DNA of 64,000 bases from Brevundimonas sp. SORGH_AS_0993 (lineage in GTDB: Bacteria; Pseudomonadota; Alphaproteobacteria; Caulobacterales; Caulobacteraceae). The stretch's first letter is position 1, and every line of letters begins with the position of its first letter. The notes beneath the pieces were generated by a model. That model was not told the origin of the DNA. It did no database searches and worked only from the letters and a program-made list of their open reading frames with translations. This document shows, in pieces, positions 17,763 through 26,452 of this stretch. A program made the position numbers and the translations under genes. Where the stretch lies: contig NZ_JAUTAH010000001.1 in assembly GCF_030818545.1 (NCBI RefSeq), forward strand, positions 2,609,001 to 2,673,000, read 5' to 3'.

Positions 17763-18290
17763 CTACGCCCCGGCGCACGGCCGTTCGAACAGCTGGACCG
17801 AATGATCCTTGTAGATCGCGGTCGCATAGGCGCGGTAGCCGACGCGCGCCGCCAGCTTCAAGGACGCCAGGTTTTCCGGCGCGATCATGCAGACGGTGCG
17901 CGGGGCCCCAAGAACGCGGTCGGCCCAGCCCAGCACGGCCGTCAGGGCCTCGGCCGCATAGCCCCGCCCCTGAAAGGCCGGCGCCACGCCCCAGCCCAGT
18001 TCGGGCGCATCGAAGGGCGGGTCCAGGTCGCGGCGATAGTCGAACACGCCCACGCTGCCGACATAGTCGCCGCCGTCGCGCAGCCGGACGCTCCAGTTCC
18101 CGTGGCCCCGCGCCGCCCAGTGGCCCAGGTCGCGCAGCAGGCGGAACCAGATCTCTTCCTCCGACAGGGCGCGGCCCATGATGTGGCGCGTGAAGTCCTC
18201 GTTCTTCCACAAGGTCAGCAGGTCGGTCAGGTCGCCGAGGGTGGCGGGCGTAAGGACCAGGCGGTCGGTGGTCAGCCGGTTCCGCGACAT
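17763..18290 (-). CDS. GNAT-family N-acetyltransferase (RimJ/RimL-like)
   Basis: A 175-residue acetyltransferase of the RimJ/RimL-like subgroup: TDRLVLTPATLGDLTDLLTLW at the N-terminus, GVAPAFQGRGYAAEAL for acetyl-CoA binding (about 105-120), and ENLASLKLAARVGYRAYA at the end. May acetylate N-terminal amines or small molecules. Only 4 bases separate it from the upstream coiled-coil gene, so they are likely co-transcribed. The substrate is unknown. Confidence 0.88.
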   Translation of the reverse strand: MSRNRLTTDRLVLTPATLGDLTDLLTLWKNEDFTRHIMGRALSEEEIWFRLLRDLGHWAARGHGNWSVRLRDGGDYVGSVGVFDYRRDLDPPFDAPELGWGVAPAFQGRGYAAEALTAVLGWADRVLGAPRTVCMIAPENLASLKLAARVGYRAYATAIYKDHSVQLFERPCAGA

Positions 18291-18294
18291 GGTT

Positions 18295-19095
18295 TCACAC
18301 CGTAAGCGTCAGCAGGCCGCCGCCCAAGGTCCGGCTGGCGTCCTCGACGGCCTTCTGCGTCTCTGCCACGGCCTGTTTGGCCGCGCGGTCGTCCGCGTCG
18401 CTCCGCGCCGTCGCCGGGCGTCTGGCCAGGGCCTTGAGGGCGTCGGCCAGACGACGCGCCTCGCTCAGAAAGTCGCGGTCGGCCTGGGCGGCGGCGTTGC
18501 GGCTCGCCGTCTCGGCCGTGCGGGCCTCGGCCTCCTGCGCCATGCGGCGATAGGGATTGGTCTCGGTCGCGGCCGTTTTGTCCGCCTTGTCGGCTTCGGC
18601 TTCGGCATCGGGCTCGGAGCCGGTTTTGGCGTCGGTTTCGGCGTCGCCGGCCGTTGTCGTCTGGCCGGACTGATCATTCGGCGTCTGCTGCGAGGCCGCG
18701 ACCGTCGAGTCTCCCGCCTGGGCCTCGGCCTGGGTGGTCTGGGCGGCCGCCTTCGTGCCGTCGGCCAGGTCCTGCGGGGCGCCGCCCGTCCCGGCGTAGG
18801 CGCTGACCGCCGCCTTCAGCTCTCGCGCCAGTTGGGCCACGGCCTTGGGATCAACGGGGCTGGTCATCTTCAGCATCTGCAGCCGGGCGCGGATCTGGTC
18901 CACCTTCTGTTTGGCGGCGGCCTTGCGTGCGTCGGATGCAGCGCTCGTCCGCTGTTTCAGCGTCGCCAGGGCCGATTGCGCCTCGCGCAGCCGCGTCGTC
19001 GCCCGATCGTTCTCGGCCGCCTGCCGTTCGGCGCGCCCCTCCGCCAGTCGGTTCACGGGCAGGCTGGACGTGGGGGGAACCGAGGACAGGGTCAT
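18295..19095 (-). CDS. Alanine-rich helical hypothetical protein
   Basis: A 266-residue protein with no signal peptide or membrane helix. Residues about 18-95 and 180-250 are strongly helical and likely coiled coil (AERQAAENDRATTRLREAQSA...), separated by a low-complexity Ala/Thr/Asp/Glu linker (about 110-175). No catalytic motif seen. It is translated just before the GNAT acetyltransferase gene, 4 bases apart. Not recognised; could be a scaffolding or surface-associated protein. Confidence 0.65.
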   Translation of the reverse strand: MTLSSVPPTSSLPVNRLAEGRAERQAAENDRATTRLREAQSALATLKQRTSAASDARKAAAKQKVDQIRARLQMLKMTSPVDPKAVAQLARELKAAVSAYAGTGGAPQDLADGTKAAAQTTQAEAQAGDSTVAASQQTPNDQSGQTTTAGDAETDAKTGSEPDAEAEADKADKTAATETNPYRRMAQEAEARTAETASRNAAAQADRDFLSEARRLADALKALARRPATARSDADDRAAKQAVAETQKAVEDASRTLGGGLLTLTV

Positions 19096-19141
19096 GGGGA
19101 AAAGGTGGCGGATCAGGCTTAACGATCGGTGAAATCCCGCC

Positions 19142-19888
19142 TCACATCAGGCCCAATTGCTTGAAGCTGGCCACCCCGTCGCGGCCGACGACCAGGTGGT
19201 CGTGGACCTCGATGTTCAGCGGTCGGCCGGCCTGCACCACCTGTTTGGTCATCTCCACGTCGGCGCGGCTGGGCGTTGGATCGCCAGAGGGGTGATTATG
19301 GAGCAGAATCAAGGCACTGGCCGACAGCTCCAGCGCGCGCCGCACCACCTCGCGCGGATAGACCGGTGCATGGTCGACCGTGCCCCGGTTCTGCACCTCG
19401 TCCAGGATCAACTGGTTCTTCTTGTCCAGGTAGATGACCCGGAACTGCTCGCGCGGCTCGTGCTGAAGAGCCACGCGGACATAGGCCAGCAGCGCCGTCC
19501 ACGACGAGATGACCGGCCGTTTCTCCGTCGGCTCGCGCGCGATCCGTCGCGTCACGTCGAAGATCAGTTGAAGGTCCAGCGCCACCGCCCGCGTCGCCTT
19601 GCCGACGGCGTATCTCATGGACCGCGCCACCTGACCCTCGATCGCCTCGTGACTGGCCGCCCCGATCCCCTCCAGCCCGCCGAACCGCGCCAACAGGTCC
19701 TTGGCCAGCGGCTTGGTGTCCTTGTAGGGCACGCTGCGGAACAACAGCAGCTCCAGCAGCTCGTAGTCGGGCAGGGCGTCCAGCCCGCCCTTCGCCGCCC
19801 GTTCGCGCAGACGGTCCCGATGCCCGCCGTGGCGGGGCCTGGTCTTGGATGCGGGCGCATCCGGGCCCGGCGGCGTATGGTCGAGCAT
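19142..19888 (-). CDS. radC: RadC/MPN-domain protein
   Basis: A 248-residue protein. A helix-hairpin-helix-like N-terminal part (ALPDYELLELLLFRSVPYKDTKPLAKDLLARFGGLEGI) precedes the JAB1/MPN metal site, LILLHNHPSGDPTPSRAD (H-x-H ... S ... D), which is intact. RadC was once assigned to DNA repair, but its biochemical role is unclear. The start at 19888 was chosen because GGAGGGG lies just upstream and the 16 extra residues available are atypical. Single gene. Confidence 0.92.
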   Translation of the reverse strand: MLDHTPPGPDAPASKTRPRHGGHRDRLRERAAKGGLDALPDYELLELLLFRSVPYKDTKPLAKDLLARFGGLEGIGAASHEAIEGQVARSMRYAVGKATRAVALDLQLIFDVTRRIAREPTEKRPVISSWTALLAYVRVALQHEPREQFRVIYLDKKNQLILDEVQNRGTVDHAPVYPREVVRRALELSASALILLHNHPSGDPTPSRADVEMTKQVVQAGRPLNIEVHDHLVVGRDGVASFKQLGLM

Positions 19889-19973
19889 GTCCCCTCCGCT
19901 CTCGCACAACCTGTGCGGAATGCGAGGCGGGATCAAGGGTGCGCTTCTACATCCAAGCTACGCCGGACAACAA

Positions 19974-20027
19974 TTGGGGAGCGTCCTTCCGGGTTCGTCC
20001 TTCGGACGCCCCGGAAGGACGCTCCAA
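19974..20027. repeat. Perfect-stem palindrome between radC and map
   Basis: TTGG(G)GAGCGTCCTTCCGGG (19974-19993) pairs with CCCCGGAAGGACGCTCCAA (20009-20027), with a 15-base loop containing its own GTCC/GGAC. Long, GC-rich, no T-run. Probably one more dispersed palindrome family; no second copy was seen in this window. Confidence 0.65.
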
Positions 20028-20052
20028 TCGTGAGGCGCAGAGACGCTTCGCG

Positions 20053-20871
20053 TCAGTTCGGCCGGAACAGCCCCGCCGGTGACGCCGTGAAGATTTCCAG
20101 TCCGTCTTCCGTCACCCCGATGGTGTGCTCGCACTGGGCGGACAGGGACTTGTCGCGCGTCACGGCGGTCCAGCCGTCGGACAGGACCTTAACGTGCGGC
20201 TTGCCCAGGTTCACCATCGGCTCGACGGTGAAGAACATGCCCGGTTTCAGCGTCGCGCCCTCGCCCTTGCGGCCATAGTGCAGGACGTTGGGGCTGTCGT
20301 GGAAGACCCGGCCGATGCCATGGCCGCAGAAGTCGCGCACCACGCTCATGCGCTGGGCCTCGACGAACTTCTGGATGGCGAAGCCGATGTCGCCGAACGT
20401 ATTGCCCGGCTTGACCTGTTCCAGCCCGATCTCCAGCGACTGATAGGTGACGTCGATCAGCTTTTTCGCCCGGGCGTTGATTTCGCCCACCGCATACATC
20501 CGGCTGCTGTCGCCGTGCCAGCCATCGACGATGACGGTGTGGTCGATGTTGACGATGTCGCCGTCCTTCAGAACCTTGTCGCCGGGAATCCCATGACAGA
20601 CGACGTGGTTGATGGAGGTGCAGACCGTCTTCTCGTAGCCCTTGTAGCCCAGGCAGGCGGGCAGGCCGCCGTGGTCCAGGGTGAATTCCCGAATCAGGTC
20701 GTCGATGGCGCCGGTCGTCACGCCCGGCTTCACATGGGCGGCGATCATGTCCAACGCCTCGGCCACCAGACGACCGGCCTTGCGCATGCCCTCGAAATCC
20801 TCGGGCGCGTGGATGCGGATGGCGCTGGAACGGACCAGGACGTCGGTTTCCAGTTCGGGCGTTTCGTACAT
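20053..20871 (-). CDS. map: Methionine aminopeptidase, type I
   Basis: A 272-residue enzyme. The five metal ligands can be placed in NIDHTVIVDGWHGDSS (two Asp), GHGIGRVFHDSP (His), FTVEPM (Glu) and QCEHTIGVT (Glu). It removes the initiator Met from nascent proteins. A 20-residue N-terminal extension precedes the usual start of homology (IRIHAPEDFEGMRKAG). Essential cytoplasmic enzyme in most bacteria. Confidence 0.96.
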   Translation of the reverse strand: MYETPELETDVLVRSSAIRIHAPEDFEGMRKAGRLVAEALDMIAAHVKPGVTTGAIDDLIREFTLDHGGLPACLGYKGYEKTVCTSINHVVCHGIPGDKVLKDGDIVNIDHTVIVDGWHGDSSRMYAVGEINARAKKLIDVTYQSLEIGLEQVKPGNTFGDIGFAIQKFVEAQRMSVVRDFCGHGIGRVFHDSPNVLHYGRKGEGATLKPGMFFTVEPMVNLGKPHVKVLSDGWTAVTRDKSLSAQCEHTIGVTEDGLEIFTASPAGLFRPN

Positions 20872-21214
20872 GGGGGTCTTCGATCAGGCTTTGAGGCGGG
20901 GCGCGATGCAGATGGCCCTTATATCACGGATGCACAAGGCGACCTTGGGGCGAGCGAAGGCGGCAAAGAAATCCGCCCAGGGCGCGCGGCAAGCCGGCCA
21001 CGCTGCGAAACTTCGGGATTAGGGGACCGCTTCTTGCCGCAACGGAACCTCTCGGTGGTGTGATCGTGTGCAGCTTTTGCGACACAGTTTCGCCCGGATC
21101 GGAGCAGAGAGCGGCCATGCATGCAACGCTTTCCGGTCGAAAGCGCTGTGGCGCCGTCTCTCCCCGACACCCCACCGCCGCGTCGATGGCGGGGGCCTTT
21201 ACTTAGGAAGTAAC
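20872..21214. promoter_or_regulatory. Divergent promoter region map / fadL-like gene
   Basis: A 343-base region between divergent genes with no supported ORF. Near its right end CCCCACCGCC (21170-21179) can pair with GGCGGGGG (21188-21195), giving a hairpin in the 5' leader of the porin mRNA, 20 bases before its start codon, followed by CCTTTACTTAGGAAG with the ribosome binding site. This could act as a leader terminator or translation-control hairpin; promoters were not resolved. Confidence 0.4.
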
Positions 21215-22567
21215 ATGACCTCCAGGAATATCGCTCGCATGGGCGGCATCGCCCTGACCACCGCCCTGCTGGCGGGCGTCGCCGCGCCCGCCATGGCCGG
21301 CTCCTTCTACGTTCAGGAACAATCGACCCGCGGCCAGGGCCGGGCCAACGCCGGCGTCGGCGCCGACAAGGGCGTCCAGTCGCTGTGGTGGAACCCCGCC
21401 GCCATCGCCGGAACCCAGCGCGAAGTCTATACGGGCCTGCACGGCCTGATCCTGGATTCCAGCGTCGACGACCGCGGTTCGACCCTGACCTACAACGTTC
21501 CTGTCACCGGCGTCGGCCTCGTCAGCCGCACCTATCCGGTCAACGGCGACCCGCATGTCCATGACGTGGTCGAAAGCGGCGTCGTGCCGAACTTCGCCGT
21601 CTCGACCCCCATCGGCGACCGCTTCAACATCGGCCTGGCGGTCCAGGCGCCGTACAACTTCACCACCAAATATCTGCCGGACGACTTCGCCCGTTACGAC
21701 GCCCTGACGTCCGAACTGCGCTCGGCCAACATCAGCCTGGTCGGCGCGATGAAGGTCACGGACTGGCTGGACGTCGGCGCCGGCTTCGACGCCCAGTACG
21801 CCAAGGCCACCCTGTCGTCGGCCCTGCCGAACGCGCCGATCCCGGCCGTCCTGTCGCCGGCCTATGTCGTGTCTCCGTCGACGGACGGCCGTAATCAACT
21901 GGAAGGCGATGGCTGGAACTACGGCTGGAACGCCGGCGCCCAGATGCATTTCGGCAAGCTGGACCTGGGCCTGTCCTACCGTTCGGAAATCAAGCACGAG
22001 CTGGATGGCACGGTGAACATCTCGGGCCTGACCGGGGTTCTGGCCGGCGCCAACGTCTCGGCCGACGGCGCGGCCAGGTTCACCACGCCGTGGTACGCCA
22101 CCGTTTCGGCCCGCTACGCCGTCAACGACCGCCTGACCCTGAACGCCCAGGTCAACCAGATCGGCTGGAGCAAGTTCGACGCCATCCGCATCAACTACGG
22201 TGCGACCGGCGCCTCGACCATCGTTCAGGACTACGACGACGTCACCACCGGCGCGCTCGGCTTCGACTACAAGATCGACCCGACCATGACCTTCCGCGCG
22301 GGCGTGGGCTATGACCCGACCCCGACCCCGGACGATCACCGCACCGCCCGCATCCCCGACGGCGACCGCTGGCTGTACGCCGCCGGCCTGTCCAAGACGG
22401 TCGGCTCCATGACGTTCGACGGCGCCGTCACCTACATCGATATCGACACGGCGACGATCAACGACACCCGCGACGTCTATGGCAACGGCCTGGTCGTCTC
22501 CAGCCTGCGCGGCGAGGCCAAGGGCAATGGCGTCGGCTTCTCGCTGGGCGCGACCTGGAACTTCTAG
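21215..22567 (+). CDS. OmpP1/FadL-family outer membrane protein
   Basis: A 450-residue protein. The signal peptide ends APAMAG (cleavage at about residue 28), and the mature protein starts with the FadL-family sequence SFYVQEQSTRGQGRANAG. The rest is alternating beta strands ending in Phe (ATWNF), the usual C-terminal outer-membrane barrel signature. Members take up long-chain fatty acids and other hydrophobic compounds. ATG 21215 is preceded by AGGAAG. A strong terminator follows. Confidence 0.9.
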   Translation: MTSRNIARMGGIALTTALLAGVAAPAMAGSFYVQEQSTRGQGRANAGVGADKGVQSLWWNPAAIAGTQREVYTGLHGLILDSSVDDRGSTLTYNVPVTGVGLVSRTYPVNGDPHVHDVVESGVVPNFAVSTPIGDRFNIGLAVQAPYNFTTKYLPDDFARYDALTSELRSANISLVGAMKVTDWLDVGAGFDAQYAKATLSSALPNAPIPAVLSPAYVVSPSTDGRNQLEGDGWNYGWNAGAQMHFGKLDLGLSYRSEIKHELDGTVNISGLTGVLAGANVSADGAARFTTPWYATVSARYAVNDRLTLNAQVNQIGWSKFDAIRINYGATGASTIVQDYDDVTTGALGFDYKIDPTMTFRAGVGYDPTPTPDDHRTARIPDGDRWLYAAGLSKTVGSMTFDGAVTYIDIDTATINDTRDVYGNGLVVSSLRGEAKGNGVGFSLGATWNF

Positions 22568-22593
22568 GTCCGTTCAGCCCCGGCTGACATGAC

Positions 22594-22626
22594 AACGGCG
22601 GCGCCCGCAAAGGCGCCGCCGTTTTT
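22594..22626 (+). terminator. Rho-independent terminator of the fadL-like gene
   Basis: AACGGCGGCGCC / GGCGCCGCCGTT 12-bp perfect stem with a 6-base loop, followed by TTTCG. Very strong hairpin 27 bases after the stop. Confidence 0.88.
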
Positions 22627-22657
22627 CGTTGCGCTGCGTCGCGGCGGATCATTCCAC

Positions 22658-22782
22658 CGTCGTTCCGGGGGCGCAGGACGAGCCCGGAACCAGGAGGCGC
22701 GCATCTGGCCTCGGGCGCGTTCAGCAGCGCGACCGAGGCTCTGGCTTCCGGGTTCTTCGCTTCGCTCAGCCCCGGAATGACG
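22658..22782. repeat. Two-tier dispersed palindrome (GTCATTCCGGGG type)
   Basis: Outer arms CGTCGTTCCGGGG (22658-22670) and CCCCGGAATGACG (22770-22782); inner GCCCGGAACC near 22682 and TTCCGGGTTC near 22746. Same architecture as the repeat at 4833-4995 but different sequence. It fills most of the gap between the porin and helicase genes. Confidence 0.65.
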
Positions 22783-22834
22783 AGTTGGAAAGGCGGCGGT
22801 CCCTCGATCCGCTGCGCTTACGGGCCGGTCGAGT

Positions 22835-24356
22835 TCACCCCTTCGCCGCGCCATAGCCCTTGCCGCCGTTCGAGGGGCGGCGACGGGGGCGGCGCTTCAT
22901 TTCGCCGACCGGACGGGGCTCTTGCTGGCGCGTATCGGACGGACGCGGTTCGCGGGGGGCCGTCTTCTCGCCGGCCATGGGGTTGTAGGTCTTTTCCGGG
23001 CGGGGCGCCGCCGCCTCGACGCCGGGGCGGTTGCGGCGCTGGCGGTGCGGCTGGCCGCCGCCTTCCGGGCGCACGCCGTCGCGGTGCGGAACCCGGCGGC
23101 CACGGCCGCCCCGTCCCTGACCATGACCGCCCTCGTTGCGCTCGCCGCCTTCGCGGTCCGGCAGGGTCGCCTTCTTGGCCACGCCGGCGGCCATGATGGA
23201 GGCGTCCAGCGCCGCCAACTGCTTGTCGTTGCGGCGATCCGCGGCCGGGATCTTCTGGCGCGTGACCTTTTCGATGTCGCGCAGCAGCTTCATCTCGTCG
23301 CCGGCCACGAAGCTGACGGCGGTGCCGTCCTTGCCCGCCCGCGCGGTGCGGCCGATGCGGTGGACATAGCTTTCCGGCACATGCGGCAGTTCGAAGTTCA
23401 CGACGTGCGAGACGCCGTCCACGTCGATGCCGCGCGCGGCGATGTCTGTGGCGACCAGCACCCGCAGCTTGCCCTTCTTGAAGGCGTCCAGGGTGCGCTC
23501 GCGCTGGGGCTGGGACTTGTTGCCGTGGATGGCGCCGGCCTCGACCCCGCCGGCCTCCAGATAGGCGGCGACCTTGTCGGCGCCGTGCTTGGTCTTGGTG
23601 AAGACCAGGCAGCGCTTGTATTCCGGATCGCTGAACATCTCGGTCAGCAGGGCGCGTTTCTTGCCCTGTTCGATATAGACGACCGACTGGCTGATGCGCT
23701 GCACCGTGGTCGATTGCGGCGTGACCTGGACCTTGACCGGGTCCTTCAGCAGTTCGCCCGCCAGCTTGCCGATCTCGGTCGGCATGGTGGCCGAGAAGAA
23801 CAGGTTCTGGCGGCGCGCCGGCATCCGACTGACGATCTGGCGGATCGGCTTGATGAAGCCGAGGTCCAGCATCTGGTCGGCCTCGTCCAGGACGAAGATT
23901 TCGGTCGAGGACAGGTCCAGGGTCTTCTGCTGGATGTGGTCCAGGAGGCGGCCCGGCGCGGCGACCAGAATGTCCAGACCCTGTTGCAGGGCGCGCTCCT
24001 GGGCGCCGTATTTTCACGCCGCCGAAGATGACCGCGACCCGGAAGCCCAGATGGGCGCCATAGGCTTTAAAGCTGTCGCCGATCTGGGTCGCCAGCTCGC
24101 GCGTGGGCGACAGGATCAGGGCGCGGGTGGTGCGGGGCGCGGGCGGGGTGCGGTTTTCGGCCAGGCGATGCAGGATCGGCAGGGCGAAGGCGGCGGTCTT
24201 GCCGGTGCCGGTCTGGGCGATGCCCAAAAGGTCCTTGCCCAGCATGACGTCGGGGATGGCCTTTTCCTGGATCGGCGTCGGCTTCACATAGCCGGTGGAG
24301 GCCAGGGCCTGAAGGAGGGCCTTGTTCAGGCCCATGGAGTCGAAGGTGATGCTCAC
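22835..24356 (-). pseudogene. rhlE: DEAD-box RNA helicase (RhlE-like) with a single-base frameshift
   Basis: The N-terminal part (from GTG 24356, SITFDSMGLNKALLQAL) carries the Q motif PTPIQ, AQTGTGKT and PTRELA. The frame breaks at GGVK near 24014, where the minus strand reads GTGAAAATACGG; removing one A gives GGVKYGAQERALQQGLDIL and joins the next frame, which continues through APGRLLDH, DEAD, FSATMP, HIGRTARAG-type (HRIGRTARAG) and a basic RGG-like tail to 22835. Everything else is intact. Either a recent inactivation, a sequencing or assembly error in the A4 run, or (less likely) frameshifting. Functional helicases of this kind remodel RNA in the cytoplasm. Confidence 0.85.
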
Positions 24357-24545
24357 AGCAATGTCTTTCGCGTTCGGCGACGCGCATCGGCCATGGCATG
24401 ACGCCGTCGGGCCGCGCACCGCCAGTCCCGACAGAGCCTCAAGCAAGAGGCCCGCGGGGTGGATCGGGCGCCGCCCCGCGTGTCCGGGCAGCGAATGAAT
24501 ATGAGGAGCCGGCGGCTGCTACAGTCAGGTCCGAAAGCGGACCCA

Positions 24546-24610
24546 CACGCGCTGGAGACGCCGGAGATCGCGATTGTGCGATGCCGCGCAGATGCGCCCT
24601 CCAGCGCGTG
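24546..24610. repeat. 12-bp inverted repeat in the helicase upstream region
   Basis: CACGCGCTGGAG (24546-24557) and CTCCAGCGCGTG (24599-24610) are perfect complements, 41 bases apart. They lie in the 285-base gap 24357-24641 which otherwise holds nothing recognisable. Could be a structured leader or an operator. Confidence 0.45.
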
Positions 24611-24641
24611 AAGTCAAGGTCGGCCCGATCAGGCCGTCCCG

Positions 24642-25526
24642 TCAGCGACGGGCGCGGCTTTCCAGCTCGCCGATGCGGCGGTCCAGATAGGCGCTGTCGT
24701 CGGCCGATACGCTGAGCCGCGCATAGGCCGCTTCCAGCCGCTGCAGGTCGCCCAGTTCGACGCGGATGTCGGCCGCCTCGGCGCGGGCGATGCGGCCGGC
24801 GCGTTCCGAGGTCGTGACGGCGGTGTCCAGGGCCGCCAGGCGCTGGCGGGCCGTCATCGCCGGGGCCGTGGCGTTGGGGCCGTCCCCGACGCGCGTATCC
24901 AGGGCGTCCAGTCGGCTGTCCAGATCGGCGCGCTCGCTGGCGCTCAGGACGCCGTCGGCCTGGTAGCGCGCCTCCAGCTGGATCACGGCCTGATAGTCGG
25001 CCTTCAGGCGCGTGGCCTCCGTGCGGGTCAGGCGACGCGCGGCGACGGCGGCGTCCACCCGGCTGTCGAAGGCGGCGCGGCCGGCGGCGGCCCCGCCCGT
25101 CTCGCCATAGCCGGCCGCGCCGGAATCCAGCGTCTGGATCAGGGCGTTGTAGCGGCTGTTCAGATCGGCGCGCTCCTGGGCGGTGATCCGGCCGTCGGCG
25201 GCGTAGCGGGTCTCCAGGTCCACCAGGCCGGTGTAGTCGGCGCGCAGCCGCGTCCCCGCCGAGACGGACACCGTGCCGGCGCGCACGGCGGCGTCGATCC
25301 GGCCGCCGAACTGGCTCTGGCCGTCGCGCAGGGGGCGCTGGCCGCGCAGCCAGGCCTGATCCATCGCCGATAGGCCCAGCCGGTCGCCGAACAGGGCGCC
25401 GACAAGCGCGCCCAGCTGGTCTTCGGGCCGGGGCGTGGTCTGGGCGGAGGCGGCGCCGGCCGCGAAGGCGGGCAGGGCGACGGAAAGGGCGGCGATGGCG
25501 CAGGTCAGGCGGGCGGGGCGGGACAT
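24642..25526 (-). CDS. Secreted helical-repeat protein with EF-hand-like DGxI..E segments
   Basis: A 294-residue protein with signal peptide (ALSVALPAFAAGAASAQ). The mature part contains two clear copies of a helical unit: LETRYAADGRITAQERADLNSR and, about 100 residues later, LEARYQADGVLSASERADLDSR, each followed by an Asp/Thr-rich helix. A third, weaker unit is near the C-terminus. The DGxIxxxERxDL segments resemble the loop-helix portion of EF-hands, though the full calcium loop is not clear. Probably periplasmic; function unknown. Confidence 0.65.
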   Translation of the reverse strand: MSRPARLTCAIAALSVALPAFAAGAASAQTTPRPEDQLGALVGALFGDRLGLSAMDQAWLRGQRPLRDGQSQFGGRIDAAVRAGTVSVSAGTRLRADYTGLVDLETRYAADGRITAQERADLNSRYNALIQTLDSGAAGYGETGGAAAGRAAFDSRVDAAVAARRLTRTEATRLKADYQAVIQLEARYQADGVLSASERADLDSRLDALDTRVGDGPNATAPAMTARQRLAALDTAVTTSERAGRIARAEAADIRVELGDLQRLEAAYARLSVSADDSAYLDRRIGELESRARR

Positions 25527-25594
25527 GGACGGCTCTTCGAATGTTGACGTTTGCTGGAAAACGGCGACATCGGCGGATGGTTGCGCGGGCGCGC

Positions 25595-26374
25595 TCACCC
25601 CCAGGCGCGCCAGCCCATCCAGGCGGCCATGGCGATCATCATCAGGTTCTCGGTCAGGGACAGGAAGCCCAACGGCACATTGCTGTCGCCGCCGACGCAG
25701 GCGCACCTCAGCTCGCGCTTCTGGATATAGACCGCCTTGAACACCGACCAGGCGCCGACGATCCCGACGAACATCGCCGCGGGAACCGACAGCCAATGCA
25801 GCACCCCCGCGACCATCAGCACGCCTGCGCCCAACTCCACGAACGGATAGACATAGGCGTAGGACACCCAGCGCCGCGCCAGCACGTCATACCCCAGGAA
25901 CATTGTGGCGAACCCGTCCAGGTCGCGCAGTTTCAGCATCGCCAGGGCGCACATGGAGAAGGCGACGAACCATTCCGGCGTCCGCGGGTTCGCAAGGGTT
26001 CCGCCCGCGAAACTGGCGGCGGCGGCCATCAGGGCGGTGACGGCGAAGACGACCAGAACCGGCGTATAGGTCTTGCGGTCCTTGTCCCTGACCGGCTTGC
26101 CCAGGAACCGGCGCAGATCGTCGTAGCCGCCGATGCGTCGCCCGTCGATGAAGGTCTGGGGCGTCGTCTTGACCCCGTGTTCGGCCTTGAACGTCTCCGT
26201 CTCCTCTCGCGTCGTCAGCCAGCGGTCGTCGACCGCATAGCCTTCGCTTTTCAGCAGGTGGCGCGCCCGCAGGCCCCAGGGACAGACGTGCTTGTCCATC
26301 ACCATGCGATAGAGGACGGCGGTTTTGGCGGGGGTCATGTCTGTGGTCATGTCTGTGGTCATGTCTGTGGTCAT
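25595..26374 (-). CDS. Glutaredoxin-MauE fusion, membrane thiol-redox protein
   Basis: A 259-residue protein. Residues about 18-95 form a glutaredoxin-like domain with a single-Cys CPWG site (MDKHVCPWGLRARHLL) and TPQTFIDGRRIGGYDDLRRFLG. Residues about 110-255 form four to five membrane helices of the MauE/DoxX type (ATMFLGYDVLARRWVSYAYVYPFVELGAG) with CAC in the last loop. It probably passes electrons or handles a thiol-bound metal at the inner membrane. The N-terminus is three MTTD repeats (four possible ATGs), encoded by a 12-base tandem repeat. Divergent from a MerR regulator. Confidence 0.8.
   Translation of the reverse strand: MTTDMTTDMTTDMTPAKTAVLYRMVMDKHVCPWGLRARHLLKSEGYAVDDRWLTTREETETFKAEHGVKTTPQTFIDGRRIGGYDDLRRFLGKPVRDKDRKTYTPVLVVFAVTALMAAAASFAGGTLANPRTPEWFVAFSMCALAMLKLRDLDGFATMFLGYDVLARRWVSYAYVYPFVELGAGVLMVAGVLHWLSVPAAMFVGIVGAWSVFKAVYIQKRELRCACVGGDSNVPLGFLSLTENLMMIAMAAWMGWRAWG
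26336..26374. repeat. 12-base tandem repeat covering alternative start codons
   Basis: CATGTCTGTGGT occurs three times in a row (26336, 26348, 26360) followed by CAT; on the minus strand this gives ATGACCACAGAC x3 and a fourth ATG. Change in copy number would keep the frame and add or remove four residues and a start codon. Confidence 0.9.
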
Positions 26375-26418
26375 GGGGGGGGCGGTCCTGCGACTTGGCC
26401 TTTTCAGGGTCTGACCCC

Positions 26419-26449
26419 ATGTGGGGTGCGGACCATGGTACGGAGTCAA
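26419..26449 (-). promoter_or_regulatory. Candidate MerR-type promoter/operator
   Basis: On the minus strand TTGACT (26449-26444) is followed by CCGTACCATGGTCCGC, an imperfect dyad centred on ACCATGGT, as in mer-type promoters (TTGACTCCGTAC...) where MerR untwists an overlong spacer. The -10 box is poor. It points at the glutaredoxin-MauE gene and lies next to the merR start. Confidence 0.5.
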
Positions 26450-26452
26450 GGC

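Noticed and set aside
22818-24446. Single 542-residue protein read straight through the helicase frameshift
   Set aside because: After residue about 148 the sequence becomes Arg/Pro/Gly-rich shadow; homology continues in the neighbouring frame.
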